Shown here: piece by piece, positions 7,660 through 15,169 of the stretch
Layout of the letters: each line of letters opens with the position of its first letter
Numbering within the stretch: position 1 is the first letter of the stretch
Virus record (IMG/VR): IMGVR_UViG_3300040816_001491
Coordinates: 1-27,820 of that record
Strand: one strand, 5' to 3'
DNA: 27,820 bases
DNA from: a virus
Notes under the pieces: generated by a model
The model's database searches: none
Seen by the model: only the letters and a program-made list of their open reading frames with translations
What the model was told of the DNA's origin: nothing
Translations under genes and position numbers: made by a program

Positions 7660-7687
7660 TGTAGACTCCTTGAATAATTATAACATG

Positions 7688-7718
7688 AATATAATAATAT
7701 AATTTAATCAATATTACA
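7688..7718 (-). promoter_or_regulatory. probable phage-class promoter upstream of the HExxH gene
   Basis: On the minus strand TGTAATATTGA (7708-7718) is followed by 11 nt and TATTATATT (7688-7696). The match is weaker than the others but keeps the exact spacing. The divergent HAD gene starts at 7731, so the two directions share this short region. Confidence 0.45.
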
Positions 7719-7730
7719 ACAGGCAGCAAA

Positions 7731-8096
7731 ATGAAGAAATTAATCACTATAGACTTTGATGACACGTTATGTTTTGATAATGATATTGATAAGCCTAACC
7801 AAAAACTAATAGACTATATCTTTAGAATGGAAGAAAAAGATTATAGATTCTTAATCGTCACAGCGAGAAACAGAGAATATAATAATCTTTATGCTAAGAC
7901 TGATATATACGACTTTTTAGAAAAATATAATCTTCCTATTACTAAGGTCGTTTATACCAACGGTAACTTAAAAGGTAATACCTTGAAAGATCTCAAGTCA
8001 GTTCTTCATATAGATAATGACTTAGAACAGATTGATTCCTGCAAAAAAGCAGGAGTAAAAACATTTTATATTAAATACCCGTCAAAAAAGAAATGA
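7731..8096 (+). CDS. HAD-family phosphatase-like protein
   Basis: A 121-residue single-domain HAD hydrolase. Motif I is DFDDT (8-12), motif II is the Thr in LIVTAR (about 41-46), a conserved Lys follows in the LKGNTLKDL region, and motif IV is HIDNDLEQ (about 101-108). There is almost no cap domain. Small phage HAD proteins of this kind resemble the phosphatase half of polynucleotide kinase or nucleotidases, but the substrate cannot be read from sequence. It is one of the few plus-strand genes. Its 3' end overlaps the convergent transglycosylase gene by 15 nt. The ribosome binding site is poor. Confidence 0.85.
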   Translation: MKKLITIDFDDTLCFDNDIDKPNQKLIDYIFRMEEKDYRFLIVTARNREYNNLYAKTDIYDFLEKYNLPITKVVYTNGNLKGNTLKDLKSVLHIDNDLEQIDSCKKAGVKTFYIKYPSKKK

Positions 8097-8594
8097 AAAG
8101 GCTTTTAAGATGGATACTTTTGTTCTGCTTGCAGTAGACATAATTCTTCTTTTAATTTTATTAAAACGTCTATAAGATTTCATTACATCTCTTGCATATT
8201 CTAGACCTTGTGGAAAACATTGATTGCCGCAGTTATAATGGCAATAAGCACGAGTTAAGTTATTATCAGTTGCATTTAACCAATGTCTTAAAGCCTTTGC
8301 CCCATATAATAAACCAACTTCGGGATCTTTGAGATCTCTACAGCTTACACGAGGTTCTGTATACTTTGGAACCACTTGAGCAATTCCACAAGCACCTACA
8401 TCAGACTTTGATCCATACCTCCACCTTGATTCATGCCAAGTCAAAACAATTAAAGACTCAGGTTTAACGTCTAAAGTTTTAGAATAATGCAGAACATGAT
8501 CCATATTAGAACAGATATTAGCCCATTGAGTTTTATTATCTGTCCTGTCAAATGAATATGCTGTTGCACAAAGAATCATTGATTTTATCAGCAA
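8082..8594 (-). CDS. SLT-type lytic transglycosylase
   Basis: A 170-residue soluble lytic transglycosylase domain. The catalytic Glu is in WHESRW (E55), followed by GACGIAQV (about 67-74, the GLMQ-like motif) and YGAKALRHWL, with AYCHYNCG near residue 115 in place of the usual AYNxG. The short hydrophobic N-terminus (MLIKSMILCATAYSF) looks like an export signal, so it may act in the periplasm during lysis or be a virion-associated muramidase. The extra cysteines (CSN, GACG, SCRD, YCHYNCGNQC) suggest disulfide bonds outside the cytoplasm. The start is a TTG with AAGGTG 7 nt upstream; an in-frame ATG five codons later is an alternative. Confidence 0.85.
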   Translation of the reverse strand: MLIKSMILCATAYSFDRTDNKTQWANICSNMDHVLHYSKTLDVKPESLIVLTWHESRWRYGSKSDVGACGIAQVVPKYTEPRVSCRDLKDPEVGLLYGAKALRHWLNATDNNLTRAYCHYNCGNQCFPQGLEYARDVMKSYRRFNKIKRRIMSTASRTKVSILKAFSFLF

Positions 8595-8595
8595 A

Positions 8596-8796
8596 TTAAA
8601 ACACCTTGATTAAATCACTTTTAACAATTTTTTCGCGAGTTCCATCTCGATATTCTAGAACAATAAAGATTCTATTTTCAAATGAACCACCAGTTGACCA
8701 AGCTAGATTATTGCTTTCTGTAATAATGTCTACTACAGTTCCAACCTTGTTCCCCTGCATGAAATGACATGCTTTGTCGCCTAATCGATAATTCAT
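8596..8796 (-). CDS. small SH3-like protein, 66 aa
   Basis: A 66-residue protein whose alternating strands (GDKACHFM, KVGTVVDIIT, RIFIVLEYRDGTREKIV, SDLIKVF) suggest a small SH3-like beta barrel of a type common in phage genomes. No catalytic residues are evident and the function is unknown. It has AAAAAGGA before the ATG and a phage-class promoter upstream, and it sits one base from the transglycosylase start, whose ribosome binding site lies inside its last codons. Confidence 0.75.
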   Translation of the reverse strand: MNYRLGDKACHFMQGNKVGTVVDIITESNNLAWSTGGSFENRIFIVLEYRDGTREKIVKSDLIKVF

Positions 8797-8815
8797 TTAT
8801 TTATTCCTTTTTGAA

Positions 8816-8846
8816 TATATTATAGGTTGAATATATCTTTTTTACA
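8816..8846 (-). promoter_or_regulatory. phage-class promoter upstream of the SH3-like/transglycosylase unit
   Basis: On the minus strand TGTAAAAAAGA (8836-8846) is followed by 11 nt and TATAATATA (8816-8824). It begins right after the stop of the EF-hand gene and leads into AAAAAGGA and the ATG at 8796. Confidence 0.65.
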
Positions 8847-8847
8847 A

Positions 8848-9453
8848 TTAGTCGATTAAATTTTTGCTTTTTAGTAATTCTAAAACATCTGCTAAAGCGG
8901 AAGCTGAAGACGCTGGGCATTTTGAACCACAGCTATCCATAAGCTTTCTTACCATTTCTAGCGCAACGTTTTTATCTACCATAAGATAATCACAGCACTT
9001 TGAATAGCTATCATGACAGTGAACGTCATCACGTCGATAATCTTTAAGCTCTAGATAATCTTCTAGAAGTTCTGGATGCTCACAGTGATAATCAACATGT
9101 TCAGCATAATCTTTCATGTCAACACGACCATCACCATCAACATCAAAGTGATGATAAAGCTCTTCAGGAGAAATGCTGCCATCAGGCTCTAACATTGGAG
9201 CTCCATCAGACTCGCCTGGGTGACCGCCGTCATGATGATGATCCATTGGAGGCATCTCAGGCATTGGAGCAGGAGCTTGCATATCAAAGTCTAAACGAAG
9301 ATCATCATCAGGCTCTTCATATTGATAACCCATTGCGTCTTGCTCGTCACAAACAGGACAATCGCCACAATCACAACGATACATTTCTGGCGACATTGAA
9401 TGCGCTTCATTAAGGAATTTTCTTATGTCACTTTTCTTAAAAGTATTTTTCAT
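8848..9453 (-). CDS. EF-hand, Cys/His-rich probable virion protein with CTS-like leader
   Basis: A 201-residue acidic protein. The N-terminus KKSDIRKFLNE-A is an amphipathic helix ending in L-x-E/A, matching the T4 gp21 cleavage pattern, so the first 16 residues may be removed in the prohead. A CxCxxCxxC cluster (27-35), a Met/Pro-rich linker and an HHHDGGH run (72-78) follow. Next comes a canonical EF-hand loop (D104, D106, D108, G109, V111, D112, D115) preceded by a helix. More Cys/His pairs lie in the C-terminal third. This suggests binding of calcium and a soft metal. It is downstream of another CTS gene with a 1-nt overlap. The role is unknown; a packaged metalloprotein is my inference. 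Confidence 0.85.
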   Translation of the reverse strand: MKNTFKKSDIRKFLNEAHSMSPEMYRCDCGDCPVCDEQDAMGYQYEEPDDDLRLDFDMQAPAPMPEMPPMDHHHDGGHPGESDGAPMLEPDGSISPEELYHHFDVDGDGRVDMKDYAEHVDYHCEHPELLEDYLELKDYRRDDVHCHDSYSKCCDYLMVDKNVALEMVRKLMDSCGSKCPASSASALADVLELLKSKNLID

Positions 9454-9929
9454 TATTTATTTTCCATTCTTCTATTTGGACGTAGCATTTCGCCACCTAA
9501 GTTTCCGGGTGTTTTTTGAGCAAGCTCATATGTATCGCCATTTAATGTTGCTTTTTCAAGTGCAGCATTCACGATATTAACAGCAAAATCATCTGAATCA
9601 TTTGCTATTGCTGAAGCTAGATTACGTGGTTCAATTGCTTTATTGAGTTCCTTAATGAAAGAGTATAACTTTTTTATGTCGTCTTTTTGAACAGAACTTG
9701 TATTGTTATATAAATCATTATAACTGCGAACTTTCAAAAGATTTTGAGCTACTTCTGCTGCACTAGATATTTTGCCTGCAACAGGAATGTTATCTAGTGC
9801 AGCTTTTCCCGCACTCTTTGCCAAGTCTATTTTTGCTTGTGTTGCTGGGCCTGCGTCTTGTGCTTCATTTAGAGCATTTCCTAGAAAGTTTTTAGTAATC
9901 TGTCTTTCTAATAACTGTTTTTTATTCAT
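9453..9929 (-). CDS. probable internal head protein with CTS-like leader, 158 aa
   Basis: A protein of unknown function with an amphipathic N-terminal helix ending NALNE-A (residues about 18-23), a good (L/I)-x-E/A protease site. The mature part would be a small, largely helical, Ala/Lys/Asn-rich protein (DLAKSAGKAALDNIPVAGKI) with no catalytic motif. It is the first gene of a two-gene unit with the EF-hand protein. The leader reads ATAAAGGTATTGTAATG, nearly the same as the leader of the plus-strand head-protein operon at 15170, and the start can fold into a small hairpin. Confidence 0.75.
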   Translation of the reverse strand: MNKKQLLERQITKNFLGNALNEAQDAGPATQAKIDLAKSAGKAALDNIPVAGKISSAAEVAQNLLKVRSYNDLYNNTSSVQKDDIKKLYSFIKELNKAIEPRNLASAIANDSDDFAVNIVNAALEKATLNGDTYELAQKTPGNLGGEMLRPNRRMENK

Positions 9930-9949
9930 TACAATACCTTTATGTAATG
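9927..9949 (-). promoter_or_regulatory. hairpin over the start of the 158-aa gene
   Basis: In the mRNA CATTAC pairs perfectly with GTAATG, 6 bp with an 11-nt loop. The AUG lies in the stem and the AAAGG ribosome binding site in the loop. It might tune translation, but 6 AT-rich pairs are weak and could be chance. Confidence 0.3.
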
Positions 9950-9958
9950 ATAAATATC
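9949..9958 (-). promoter_or_regulatory. GATATTTATC element upstream of CTS gene
   Basis: GATATTTATC on the minus strand, 20 nt upstream of the ATG at 9929. The same 10-mer is 24 nt upstream of the CTS gene at 2339 (2363-2372), and ATATTTA occurs 17 nt upstream of the one at 15170. It could be part of a late promoter; unproven. Confidence 0.3.
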
Positions 9959-9961
9959 ACT

Positions 9962-11122
9962 TTAACCTAGCAAAATCTGCTTTTGGATTTGATCATGTGC
10001 TTCTTTACGTGAACTACCTTGTCTAATAAGTGTATTCATGTTTCGCTGTGAACTAGTTTTATTGTAAACAGCTGATGTATTACGTTGAATATTATCATAG
10101 TTTATATAAAGATTATTGATTACACTTTTAAGTCGTTCTAAACCAAAGCATGTTAGATGAGCCATGTCTGGAAAAATAATTCTTTCAGCTGAAGAGTGAC
10201 TAATATCTCTTTCCCAGAGTGTATTACAGTTATCTACTGCAACTTGAAAGTAACCTTTACACATTCTAGCTAATCCACATAAGTTTTCTGTTAAGATAGG
10301 ATTCTTTTTATGTGGCATTGCCGAAGAACCTTTTTGACCAGGAGTAAAACCTTCAGCCATTTCATCGATACCTTCTATAGCATAATGTCTAATATCGTAT
10401 GAAATCTTTTCAAAAGCTATCGAACATTTAAGTAGAGCATAGAAGTAGTCTAAATAGATACCTCTCCAAACAATCTGCGAAGAAGAGTTATCTGACCTAA
10501 GTTTATACTCCATCTTAAACAAACCATCAGTCTCAGCCTTTTTACTGTTGGTTGTATTATTTCCACAAGGGCCACTTAATTTTCCAACTCTGCAGCTTAG
10601 AAATGAATGTTGGCATTGTTTATAAGCATCACGAAGAAAAGCTCGCCAGCGTTCAAATAGTAACTTTAATGAATACGTTTCGGCTGCTCGCCCATGTGTT
10701 CGACCAAGAATATGAATATTGTTCTTGTCGTCAGCAAGCAAGACATCAATAGAAGCAATGCATTCTTCCAAGCAGTCCATTGTGTATTTAAGTGTCCTAA
10801 GGCAACCAATAGTTGTAGCAGTATCTAACACGTCTGAAGATGTTAGACCATAGTGTAACCATCTTGCTTCACTTCCTCCTACACTTTCTTCTAACATTTG
10901 AACGAAAGCTTGCAGGTCATGTTTTGTTACACTTTCAATTTCTTGCCATCTATTTATACTGACTTGGATTCTACTCTTAATAACATTTAAGTCTGCTTCC
11001 GGAATAACTCCATCAGCAAATAAAGCTTCTAAGTGTGCAATTTCTACGTCTTTCCATCTATTAACTACGTCGTATGTATTCCAAATTTTATTAACTGATT
11101 CTGACATGTATCTGTTTAACAC
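9962..11122 (-). CDS. purB: adenylosuccinate lyase
   Basis: A 386-residue member of the fumarase/aspartase superfamily that would cleave adenylosuccinate to AMP and fumarate (and SAICAR to AICAR). The general acid/base region is GRTHGRAA (140-147), TKHDL (66-70) is the other histidine site, and the family signature GSSAMPHKKNP (265-275) lies on the flexible loop. WERDISHSSAERIIFPD is also typical. The start is a GTG at 11122 with AAGGA upstream; this is supported because MLNRY matches the usual MIERY beginning, while the first ATG is five codons later. It follows PurA by 12 nt and is the last step of the GMP-to-AMP set. All key residues are present. Confidence 0.93.
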   Translation of the reverse strand: MLNRYMSESVNKIWNTYDVVNRWKDVEIAHLEALFADGVIPEADLNVIKSRIQVSINRWQEIESVTKHDLQAFVQMLEESVGGSEARWLHYGLTSSDVLDTATTIGCLRTLKYTMDCLEECIASIDVLLADDKNNIHILGRTHGRAAETYSLKLLFERWRAFLRDAYKQCQHSFLSCRVGKLSGPCGNNTTNSKKAETDGLFKMEYKLRSDNSSSQIVWRGIYLDYFYALLKCSIAFEKISYDIRHYAIEGIDEMAEGFTPGQKGSSAMPHKKNPILTENLCGLARMCKGYFQVAVDNCNTLWERDISHSSAERIIFPDMAHLTCFGLERLKSVINNLYINYDNIQRNTSAVYNKTSSQRNMNTLIRQGSSRKEAHDQIQKQILLG

Positions 11123-11134
11123 TATAACTTTTCC

Positions 11135-12319
11135 TTATAGATAGTTTTCTTTGAACCATTTAATTTGATTTCTTCTTGGACCATACGAATAAGACACAGA
11201 AGGAACTTCAACAGACTTGCTTACTGTATCAATAAACTTGTTTAGATTCTTCATATGAACGTCTTTGCTCTCTTCGTCATTTAGATTCCAACTACTAATC
11301 TTCTTTGTCTCGCTGTTAAACTTGTAGTATAATGTTGGGAAATACTCTGCAGAGTCTGTTCTTGTTAATAGGAGATGATCAACACCATTCTTTTGGCAAG
11401 CTTCTTTAAGCTCATCCAAGTCTAACCAACCGATTCGTCGAGGTCTTGCTGTTGTTGCACCATATTCACCTAGCTTAATGCGTGTTTCATCAATGTCAAA
11501 TACTTCTGTCGGGAAAGGTCCTGCGCCAACTCTTGTCTTATAAATCTTTGCAATGCCAATAACTTCATCAATCTGAATGTGGTTTAATCCTGTAGAGATA
11601 ATGGCTCCTCCAACAGATGGAGATGATGATGTTACGTTAGGATAAAAGTCAGACCAAATATCTAAACCCCATCCTTGAGCACCTTCCAAGACAATGTTTT
11701 TATCTTGAGAATACATGTCTTGAAGAAAGATCTCTACTGTTTCAGACAAGTAAGGAATTAACGCCTTACATGCAGCGCGAAGTTCTAGAATCATTGTAAT
11801 AATGTCATCATCAGAATGAGTTTCTGTAGACGCTTCAATAAATCTTTTAATAATATAGTCTTTATGTCTGTCAAAGTCACAGCATACATCTTTTAGCATT
11901 AAGCCGCTTCTACTGTAATAATCAGAATATGCTGGGCCAATACCTTTGGCTGTAGTTCCAATCTTTGACTGATACTTTGCTTTGTCTTCTTCGATATGAT
12001 AAGGCATAATTGAAGGACATCCGCTGCTAATCATAAGGTCACGAGGTGTTAGACAAAGCTGCTTAATCTCTCTCATGATATTGATAGGATTTACAACACA
12101 ACCTCGTGCAATAACGTTTTGAACATTACTTTTCAAGACACCCGTAGGGAGTGAATGTAGAACATACTTTTCGCCTGCTTCATCATAAATAGTGTGACCT
12201 GCGTTATCACCTCCTTGAAAACGAACAACAACGTCAGCCCAGTTCTCTACAAGCTGATCAACAACCTTACCTTTACCTTCGTCACCGTATTGTAGACCTA
12301 GAACAATTTTAGTAGGCAT
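11135..12319 (-). CDS. purA: adenylosuccinate synthetase
   Basis: A 394-residue enzyme that would use GTP to join IMP and aspartate into adenylosuccinate. The P-loop is GDEGKGK (12-18) with the catalytic Asp at 13, and GDNAGHT (37-43) carries the catalytic His. GTTAKGIGPAYSD (121-133), EGAQGWGLDI (212-221), TRVGAGPFPTE (262-272) and GATTARPRRIGWLD (287-300) are all typical PurA stretches. Because Asp13 is kept, this is ordinary PurA rather than the PurZ variant that makes 2-aminoadenine precursors. It is somewhat shorter than the bacterial enzyme of about 430 residues. GGAGG precedes the ATG, which overlaps the GMP reductase stop by one base (TAATG). Confidence 0.94.
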   Translation of the reverse strand: MPTKIVLGLQYGDEGKGKVVDQLVENWADVVVRFQGGDNAGHTIYDEAGEKYVLHSLPTGVLKSNVQNVIARGCVVNPINIMREIKQLCLTPRDLMISSGCPSIMPYHIEEDKAKYQSKIGTTAKGIGPAYSDYYSRSGLMLKDVCCDFDRHKDYIIKRFIEASTETHSDDDIITMILELRAACKALIPYLSETVEIFLQDMYSQDKNIVLEGAQGWGLDIWSDFYPNVTSSSPSVGGAIISTGLNHIQIDEVIGIAKIYKTRVGAGPFPTEVFDIDETRIKLGEYGATTARPRRIGWLDLDELKEACQKNGVDHLLLTRTDSAEYFPTLYYKFNSETKKISSWNLNDEESKDVHMKNLNKFIDTVSKSVEVPSVSYSYGPRRNQIKWFKENYL

Positions 12320-13365
12320 TAGGATTTACCTCCGTTAGCATAGATATGTGGACCGCTCTCGATAATTGATGATGATGTTTGCAATACAAATTCTGCCTTA
12401 TCTACTAACTCTTTAAGGTTTCTTGCACCTGTGTAAGACATTCCACTCCTAACATTTGACATAATTTCTCTTAATACCTTTAGAACTGATCCTTTATACG
12501 GGACGATAGATGTTACACCTTCAACTGAAGCATATGAACCTTTCCAATTCTTTTGTGCAACCTTTGAAGCCATTCCATTATAACGTTTTGCTTTTGATCC
12601 GTCTGGAAGAATAATAGCTTTTCCAGGTGTTTCTTTTGTTCCACTTAGCATTGAGCCAAGCATTACATAATCTGCACCAACTGCTAAACACTTAACAACG
12701 TCTCCGCTATTCTTAATTCCGCCATCAGCAATAATCTTTGCTGCTTCGTGACCATTGAGTTCTAAGTCGCATTTGGCACGATAAGCATCCATAATAGCTT
12801 GCATTGTTGGAATACCATGCCCAGTTTGAATACGTGTTGTGCAGATGCTACCACTTCCAACACTTAGACGAACTGCATGGGCTCCCCAGTTAGACAACCT
12901 TTGATATCCTTCAGCTGTTCCTACATTACCTGCAATAATAAACAAGTCAGGATAGTTTTCTCGAACATGCTTAATAGCATCTTTCATTAAGATATGATCA
13001 CCGTGTGCAATGTCAATGCATACGACTCTCAAGCCTTCATCAACAAGTTCTGAAAGCCTTTCTTTGTAATCACCACTTGCACCAATGGCAGCAGACTTAT
13101 AGTGATCATCTTGAACAAATGATAATAGTTTCTTTTGAAAAGAAATAGTGTTGTATCTGTGAATAATACCTAATGTTCTCTCATGTGACAAAGCATTAAC
13201 CATAAATGCTTCTGTGACTGTTGACATAGGCGAGGCGATAATTGGTGTATCTAGTGTTAAGTCTCCTAATGTAACTTGTGTGCTAATTTCACTTCTACTT
13301 TTAATATCTGAGTATTTTGGAACAAGTAGAAAGTCATCAAATCCCCTAACCGTTTTCATCTCCAT
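12319..13365 (-). CDS. guaC: GMP reductase (IMPDH/GMPR family)
   Basis: A 348-residue TIM-barrel enzyme. GSGSICTTR (170-178) has the catalytic Cys at 175, and DGGIKNSGDVVKCLAVGADYVMLG (from 214) is the phosphate-binding region. I call GMP reductase rather than IMP dehydrogenase for four reasons. The CBS domains are absent, the total length fits GMPR (about 345), the mobile-flap Arg-Tyr pair (RYF) needed by IMPDH is missing, and the YNGMAS, VEGVTSIVPYKG and RS-x(3)-YTGARNLKEL segments read like GMPR, with a Glu at 282 in the expected place. It would reduce GMP to IMP with NADPH, feeding PurA and PurB next door. A short CBS-less IMPDH is the alternative. Confidence 0.82.
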   Translation of the reverse strand: MEMKTVRGFDDFLLVPKYSDIKSRSEISTQVTLGDLTLDTPIIASPMSTVTEAFMVNALSHERTLGIIHRYNTISFQKKLLSFVQDDHYKSAAIGASGDYKERLSELVDEGLRVVCIDIAHGDHILMKDAIKHVRENYPDLFIIAGNVGTAEGYQRLSNWGAHAVRLSVGSGSICTTRIQTGHGIPTMQAIMDAYRAKCDLELNGHEAAKIIADGGIKNSGDVVKCLAVGADYVMLGSMLSGTKETPGKAIILPDGSKAKRYNGMASKVAQKNWKGSYASVEGVTSIVPYKGSVLKVLREIMSNVRSGMSYTGARNLKELVDKAEFVLQTSSSIIESGPHIYANGGKS

Positions 13366-13702
13366 CTAAATCTCTCCATGCGAATGGCTTTCGCTGTCGT
13401 AAATAGTCTTCATCATTATTTGCTAATCTCGCTTCACGTTCCATGCGAATTCCTAAGTAAGCGTCTCGTGAAGTCTTTTTGTCGACCAAAATTCCTTTGG
13501 CCCAGTCCATAATATAAATCGGGAGAAATCCAATGTATAAACATTCTTTCCATTGCGCAACATGAACTAATTCGTGTCTAAGTGTCTCTTCACTAATCTC
13601 TTCCTTACAAAAAATCCAAGGTCCAATTGTGATTGCGTGAATGTTTATAAAAACTGAAAGTTGTTTTGGAAGTTTACTGTTATTGAATACTTTGTAATAC
13701 AT
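13346..13702 (-). CDS. HELVH putative metalloprotein, 118 aa
   Basis: A small protein with LRHELVHVAQW (HExxH at residues 43-47), a hydrophobic IGFLPIYIMDW segment, and an MEREA helix (about 89-93) whose Glu could be the third zinc ligand. Similar short HExxH proteins with a hydrophobic hairpin and a final ExxA helix occur in phages, without a well-defined role that I can name. It overlaps the YkuK-like stop by one base (TAATG) and extends 20 nt into the GMP reductase gene, so it is translated with this operon. Proteolytic activity is not established. Confidence 0.7.
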   Translation of the reverse strand: MYYKVFNNSKLPKQLSVFINIHAITIGPWIFCKEEISEETLRHELVHVAQWKECLYIGFLPIYIMDWAKGILVDKKTSRDAYLGIRMEREARLANNDEDYLRQRKPFAWRDLDGDENG

Positions 13703-14181
13703 TATATAGCCTTTGTGTGTCTATCTGCAACAGAAGATGCAGCAATTGCGTGTGGCTTAAGTTTATATTCAAAGCCACTTCCACTAACTATACCTGACAA
13801 AGAAGAAGCCCACTTAGAAGTTTTATGATTTGTATTTGTTCCGCTTACATCTAAATGCACTTCAATATTAGCTGAAGGAATATTGTCTTTAATAAAGTTT
13901 GCAATTTCTACAGAATCAGATGTTTCTTTGAAAAGTCTTAGAGCAAGTTCACCCGACTTTCTATCAGATGCAATCTTTTCTTTTCTATAGAAATATTTGC
14001 AGTGATTTTTTGATCCTTTGCTAATTAGACAGATTGCAGTTGTATAAACATACACGCCTTTACACTTAAATGAGTCTGTCCCTACAAAGATTTTATGCTG
14101 TTTATTATCTGTAATTGTTTTGATCTTGTTTAAGATAGAGTCAATGTTAGTTCGTTCAAAGCTACCAGTCATCCAATTCAT
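13702..14181 (-). CDS. YkuK/DUF458-like RNase H-fold protein
   Basis: A 159-residue protein matching the DUF458 (YkuK) pattern. IFVGTDS (31-37) is the first acidic strand, VEIANFIKD starts a helix, EVHLDVS is a second acidic strand, and the end SVADRHTK is characteristic. The fold is RNase H-like, with Asp residues in the right places for metal binding, but the function of the family is not settled in what I know. It sits between the UV endonuclease and the HELVH protein in a tightly spaced operon, with GAGG before the ATG. Confidence 0.8.
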   Translation of the reverse strand: MNWMTGSFERTNIDSILNKIKTITDNKQHKIFVGTDSFKCKGVYVYTTAICLISKGSKNHCKYFYRKEKIASDRKSGELALRLFKETSDSVEIANFIKDNIPSANIEVHLDVSGTNTNHKTSKWASSLSGIVSGSGFEYKLKPHAIAASSVADRHTKAI

Positions 14182-14182
14182 T

Positions 14183-15106
14183 TTATACCTCTTGAGGCCA
14201 CTTTTGCAAGTAATCGAAAAGAGCTCTTTCTTTTTGTTTAGCTTCTAGAACTACGTCAACTTCGTGGCCATTGTCAATAAAAGGTTCGTAATAATAGTTG
14301 CTATGAGCTGCATGCCTATTAACTGTTGGATCTTCATACTTTTTCTTGCTATTGCTGTGATGACATACAGGTCGAACACCTTGTGGCCATGATTCTACAG
14401 CCATTTGAAATGCCTCGTCATATGGAGCATCCTGTGGACCCAAACCGTGATGATGAGAGTCAAATACGATAGGCGTATTGATCTGTTTGTAGACGCCTTC
14501 ATATAACATCTTTGACGAAAACATAGAAGGCTTGTCATCATTTTCAACAGTTAACCTTGTCTTAACCGAATCCGTAAGACGATCAAAGTTACGACAGAAA
14601 TTGTTAATTGCCAAGGGAAGGTTATTGCCACAAGTAGAACCAAGATGAATATTGATTTTGGATTGAGGTGATTGAGGCATACCCATAAGGTCAAAAATCC
14701 TGCCGTGAATTTCAAGATCTTTAATGCAGTTAAGAATGACATGTTCTTTTTCCGATGCAAGACAGTTGAACTGACCTGGGTGAAATGAAAGTCGTTGGCC
14801 AGTCATCCTTGCATACTTACCTATCTTCTCTAGTGCAGAACATATTTTCTCGTAATCGGGTAAATCTTCAAAGTTATATTCAGATGCCCATGGCATTAGC
14901 TCTGAAGAGATACGAAATACTTTTACGCCGTTTTCATTGTTCCACTTAAGAATAGGAAGAATACTTTGAATGTTGCGAAGAGAAAGCTCGGATGCATAAG
15001 GAATACCTTTCTTTTCAAAAGTAGCTTTACGCATTGTTCTAGAACAAATAATACCTTGCTCAGACAATTCCATATTTATACAAGCATATCCAAATCGAAC
15101 AGGCAT
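14183..15106 (-). CDS. uvsE: UV damage endonuclease (UvdE/UvsE)
   Basis: A 307-residue TIM-barrel endonuclease that nicks DNA 5' of UV photoproducts and other lesions, starting excision repair. The metal- and DNA-binding stretches are present: GYACIN (6-11), FRISSELMPW (about 63-72), LSFHPGQF, INIHLGST, LTVENDDK, FDSHHHG and DVVLEAKQKE near the end. The length fits the family (about 300). It is the first gene of the operon that continues through YkuK, the HELVH protein, GMP reductase, PurA and PurB. AAAAAGGA precedes the ATG, with a phage-class promoter upstream. In a phage it would protect DNA in sunlit water together with the ligase and exonuclease. Confidence 0.93.
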   Translation of the reverse strand: MPVRFGYACINMELSEQGIICSRTMRKATFEKKGIPYASELSLRNIQSILPILKWNNENGVKVFRISSELMPWASEYNFEDLPDYEKICSALEKIGKYARMTGQRLSFHPGQFNCLASEKEHVILNCIKDLEIHGRIFDLMGMPQSPQSKINIHLGSTCGNNLPLAINNFCRNFDRLTDSVKTRLTVENDDKPSMFSSKMLYEGVYKQINTPIVFDSHHHGLGPQDAPYDEAFQMAVESWPQGVRPVCHHSNSKKKYEDPTVNRHAAHSNYYYEPFIDNGHEVDVVLEAKQKERALFDYLQKWPQEV

Positions 15107-15123
15107 TTTATATCCTTTTTGCT

Positions 15124-15154
15124 TATATTATAATCAAATAATATCATATTTACA
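15124..15154 (-). promoter_or_regulatory. phage-class promoter upstream of the UvsE-purine operon
   Basis: On the minus strand TGTAAATATGA (15144-15154) is followed by 11 nt and TATAATATA (15124-15132), then AAAAAGGA and the ATG at 15106. It probably drives the whole unit down to PurB. It lies in the divergent gap with the plus-strand head-protein operon. Confidence 0.6.
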
Positions 15155-15169
15155 AATAAAGGTATTATA

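Noticed and set aside
10945-10956. T4-type late promoter TATAAATA inside purB, and similar hits near 15070 and 16517
   Set aside because: Exact 8-mers of A and T are expected by chance in this AT-rich sequence. None lies at a sensible distance before a gene start in the right direction.
11135-12319. PurA homolog as PurZ (2-aminoadenine, Z-genome) enzyme
   Set aside because: The catalytic Asp in GDEGKGK is kept, whereas PurZ replaces it, and no Z-specific companion genes are seen. PurB and GMP reductase next to it fit ordinary AMP synthesis.
12319-13365. IMP dehydrogenase
   Set aside because: The CBS domains and the flap Arg-Tyr pair are missing, and the C-terminal third reads like GMP reductase. 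It is kept as an alternative, not the call.
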